From: Rotaria sp. Silwood1
Taxonomy: Eukaryota > Rotifera > Eurotatoria > Philodinida > Philodinidae
Direction: 5' to 3'
Length of the DNA: 64,000 bases
NCBI GenBank assembly: GCA_905250075.1
Contig: CAJNOP010000383.1
Coordinates: 62,001 to 126,000 of the forward strand
The notes under the pieces are model-generated. The model worked only from the letters and a program-made list of their open reading frames with translations. It searched no databases and was not told the DNA's origin. Numbering within the stretch: the stretch's first letter is position 1; each line of letters starts with the position of its first letter. The position numbers and the translations under genes are program-made. Positions 61,340-64,000 of the stretch are shown in pieces.

Positions 61340-62278
61340 AATGTATATCACTTGGTCAAAACTCACTTCGAGCTGACTACTTACTCATATTATCTAATGA
61401 AAAACAAAATCATAAGTGTATGGGAAAAAGTGACGCTCAACTCTGTCATGCTTCAGTGCAAGGTGACACATTCGACAGAAATAGAAAAAAATGTTAGTTG
61501 CTTTAAACTATTTGAAATAATGAGAAAGTTGTATAATAATTGCAAGTGGATTGACATGAAGAAAACAGTTCGATTGGAAGAAATGGAATTTGTCCTAATT
61601 AGGAACACCACTTCTAACTCGAACAGTCATCAAAAAAAAAAGTGTTTTTTATAAAGACATACAATGTTATTTTACAAATTTGATGCTTGAATACTTATAA
61701 TTTTTAAAAATCTGAATCTCGAGATGAATGCTCCGTAGTGAATAATGTACATTTTTTTTGTAATGATAGCAGAAAGTAATGTCCAATTATAAATACTAAT
61801 AGCATCCATTTAGGGAAAAATTTCCTTTTGTATCTATTGTACAAAGTCCATCTTTATTAGAAACATATTTTTACCTTGTTTTTCTTATCATAAACTCAAC
61901 TCTTAATAGGAAAAAATTAAAATATTTTTCTATTTAATGATGTAAAAAAATGTATTTGAGTCTTTAAATATTGTTAAGAAAAAGAAATATTTCGAATCTT
62001 TCAGAAAATTGTTGGAATGAAGAATATATTGCCTTTACTTGTTCAAAGTCTTGTATCTATGCAAAATTTTCGTACAATATATTCTTGAGGAAAAAACAAC
62101 TCAAGACTTCTTCTGTGATGAGATGTACAGTTGTTTATTTTTGATTCTGCTTTTGTCTTTATGTTTACCAACGTGTAATTTTTGACTATTTCGTCATTGT
62201 TTCACTCAGCTTAAAGTGATTAATATGTTTTTCTATTTTTGTCGAATGCATCAAGTTGCAGTGAAGCATGACATAGTT
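61340..62278. other. spacer derived from the duplicated unit
   Basis: 61340-61620 parallels the upstream parts of copies B and F. The plus frame 61352-61654 (100 codons) reads through this non-coding repeat and is not supported as a gene. Confidence 0.45.
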
Positions 62279-62767
62279 TGGCGTTATTTTCTTTTACTCT
62301 ATTGCAGTTTCTAGTTATGTAAAAGAATGTCGAAGATATCAACTTTATACAGCTACAAGCTGTCTTTTATTCAACCATACATTTATCACACATGAATGTG
62401 AAAGCTATGATGAATATTCCTGTTTCACTCATATGTGTTATGACGAACAATTCTTCATATCATATGTTATTTTTAATGGGACGCTTGTTAGTACTAGTTT
62501 TCTAAGCTATAATCAAGCCACACCACAAAAACAAACGCAGGTATAGAATTGTATCTTTTCATTTAAAAGTTAAATAATGTCATCGATTCTGCTTTATAGA
62601 TTGGCAATCATTATTCATGCTTTTACAAACGAGATGATGTAACATCAGTGGTTTGGTGTGTTTCTTATGGAAAATCTAATTTAATCAGACTATCAGTCTA
62701 TTTCGGAATCGTCGGTACTTTTTGTATAATCATAGGAAATATATGCAAAGACGGCTTATACTCTTGA
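62279..62767 (+). pseudogene. two-pass Cys-rich membrane protein, copy E (5'-truncated)
   Basis: The start and most of the first membrane segment are missing. Coding begins within GVIFFYSIAVSSYVKECRRY at about 62280 and stays open to the donor at 62540 (SCLLFNHTFITHECES, CFTHMCYDEQF, FNGTLV). Exon 2 (62600-62767) starts IGNHYSCFYKRDDVTSVVW and ends early at TGA 62765-62767 inside the second membrane region. With no start and a shortened end it is most probably a pseudogene. Confidence 0.75.
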
Positions 62768-62769
62768 AA

Positions 62770-64000
62770 GCTTATCGAAATAATCAAAAGCATACATGCT
62801 TGAAGACAAATTAAGAAATCAATTCCAAGTCAGATCACAAAAAACTTAGACAAAATTATTTATTTTTAACAAAATTATCATGAGAGTAAATGGGTGAGAG
62901 CATTGTTTTCACATACTCATCCTTAATAAATGCTTCAACAATCATTGCGAATTATGTCATGTAAAACCGTTTGAAAAAGTCACTGTTTGACAGTAAATGC
63001 CTCTGAGGGGAAAAAAAATCTACACATAAACCCCTTCTAAACGAGTTTCTACTCAAAATTGTGTTAATGAAGTTTATAATACTCAATCGTTCATGTTTAG
63101 AAATCTTGACTCGAATCTGTGTCAAGATGCAATCATTTATTTATGAGTTTTTCGGTCGAGAATCAACTCTACAATATATGCATGCACAAGATCCAATACA
63201 TGTTTAGATGATCTGTTTATTTCAATGATAGACCACACGTATTACATTCATGATCATAAAATGCGACCGAGACAAATAATTCAATGATGTATATGTACGA
63301 ATTGAATCGATATTTGACTAAGTAAAACTGATTTTAGATTTCATTGTTCCATCATCCGAGAGTATTGATTTTTCAATCATAAAAAAAGTACTTTTTTTTA
63401 AATATTTTGATGATTTTTGATATGTGAGTGGACGAAAAGGAGACCCATGTCCACGAACTTGGATTGATCTTTACATCAGAGTCAGTAGAAGAAAACTTTG
63501 AAAAGTTTCAACTCATGTTATTATTCACCAAAAGAACAAGATTGTAATCGTAATTCATAAGCACACATGATATGAAAGATGAATATCTAGATGTGTTCTT
63601 CGGTACGGTAGAATGTATTCAAGAGAGATTGAAAAGATAGATGGCGGAAGAAATTTTTTCTATTTAAAATCTAATGATTTTTTTTTTTCTCTTCAACTAA
63701 AATGTCTTTTTTTATGATGAATATGTGTCTGTTCACTTCGTTGTTACGCATGATTCTTTCTCATGAAGAAATTTCGTGGACTTCAGTAGTGATTTTTAGA
63801 ATGTTCTCCCAGTTGTTGCGGTTTTGTTCACTTTGAATTTTAGTGTTATGTTGAATCGATTAGAAAGACATAAAAGAAAAAAAACCTATCAAATGATTCA
63901 ATCAATGTAGTAATCAATAAGAAAACATGTTTTAACTGCTAAAATTCTCTAATACAAAGATTATGGATGTTGACAAACAAATTCTATACCAAGAAATATG
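62770..64000. other. terminal spacer
   Basis: Paralog-derived 3' sequence runs to about 62940 (gtaaatgggtgagagcattg). Nothing else is recognised up to the window end. Confidence 0.4.

Noticed and set aside
61352-61654. 100-codon plus-strand frame
   Set aside because: It lies in spacer sequence shared with copies A, B and F, where no such frame is conserved.

Overview
The window looks like nuclear DNA of a bdelloid rotifer (Adineta/Rotaria-like). It is A+T-rich, its genes have mostly 50-60 bp GT-AG introns, it is littered with small inverted-repeat elements, and it carries interspersed TGTGGG-type repeats like those I recall for bdelloid telomeres. The strongest taxonomic marker is a six-exon gene joining a bacterial-type amino-methyltransferase (SPPY and FAGSGTT motifs) to a eukaryotic chromodomain. 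This matches N4CMT, the horizontally acquired DNA N4-cytosine methyltransferase described in bdelloids.

Layout. 1-11.3 kb is gene-poor: one orphan multi-pass membrane protein (2941-3717, minus), a doubtful small split gene (7090-7622), several foldback elements and a hAT-type MITE with an intact 8-bp target duplication. 11.36-14.45 kb (minus) is N4CMT. 17.2-18.4 kb has Tc1/mariner-type remnants and a telomere-like hairpin. 18.97-22.34 kb (plus) is a short divergent presenilin-like aspartyl protease whose large intron holds MITEs. 23.8-24.2 kb is a ubiquitin-like protein. 26.2-27.1 kb (minus) is a decayed cold-shock-domain gene. 27.2-31.1 kb has no recognisable gene and includes a 10-N assembly gap with duplicated flanks.

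31.2-33.4 kb (plus) is a secreted NHL-repeat protein. 34.9-36.7 kb is a broken ubiquitin-like/NHL pseudogene. 40.0-43.9 kb (plus) is a nine-exon GH31 alpha-glucosidase with both catalytic acids. 45.3-62.8 kb is a cluster of seven related copies (two apparently intact) of a two-exon, two-membrane-segment, Cys-rich protein, minus-strand copies to the left and plus-strand copies mainly to the right, several in decay. One unrelated orphan gene (51170-51916, minus) lies inside it.

At least ten hairpins made of (TGTGGG)n, a short purine- or pyrimidine-rich spacer, and (CCCACA)n are scattered over the first 35 kb, always in G-then-C order, the polarity of fused chromosome ends. The genes show no operon-like arrangement. 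N4CMT is the most important gene for biology; the hairpin family and the decaying membrane-protein cluster are the least explained structures.
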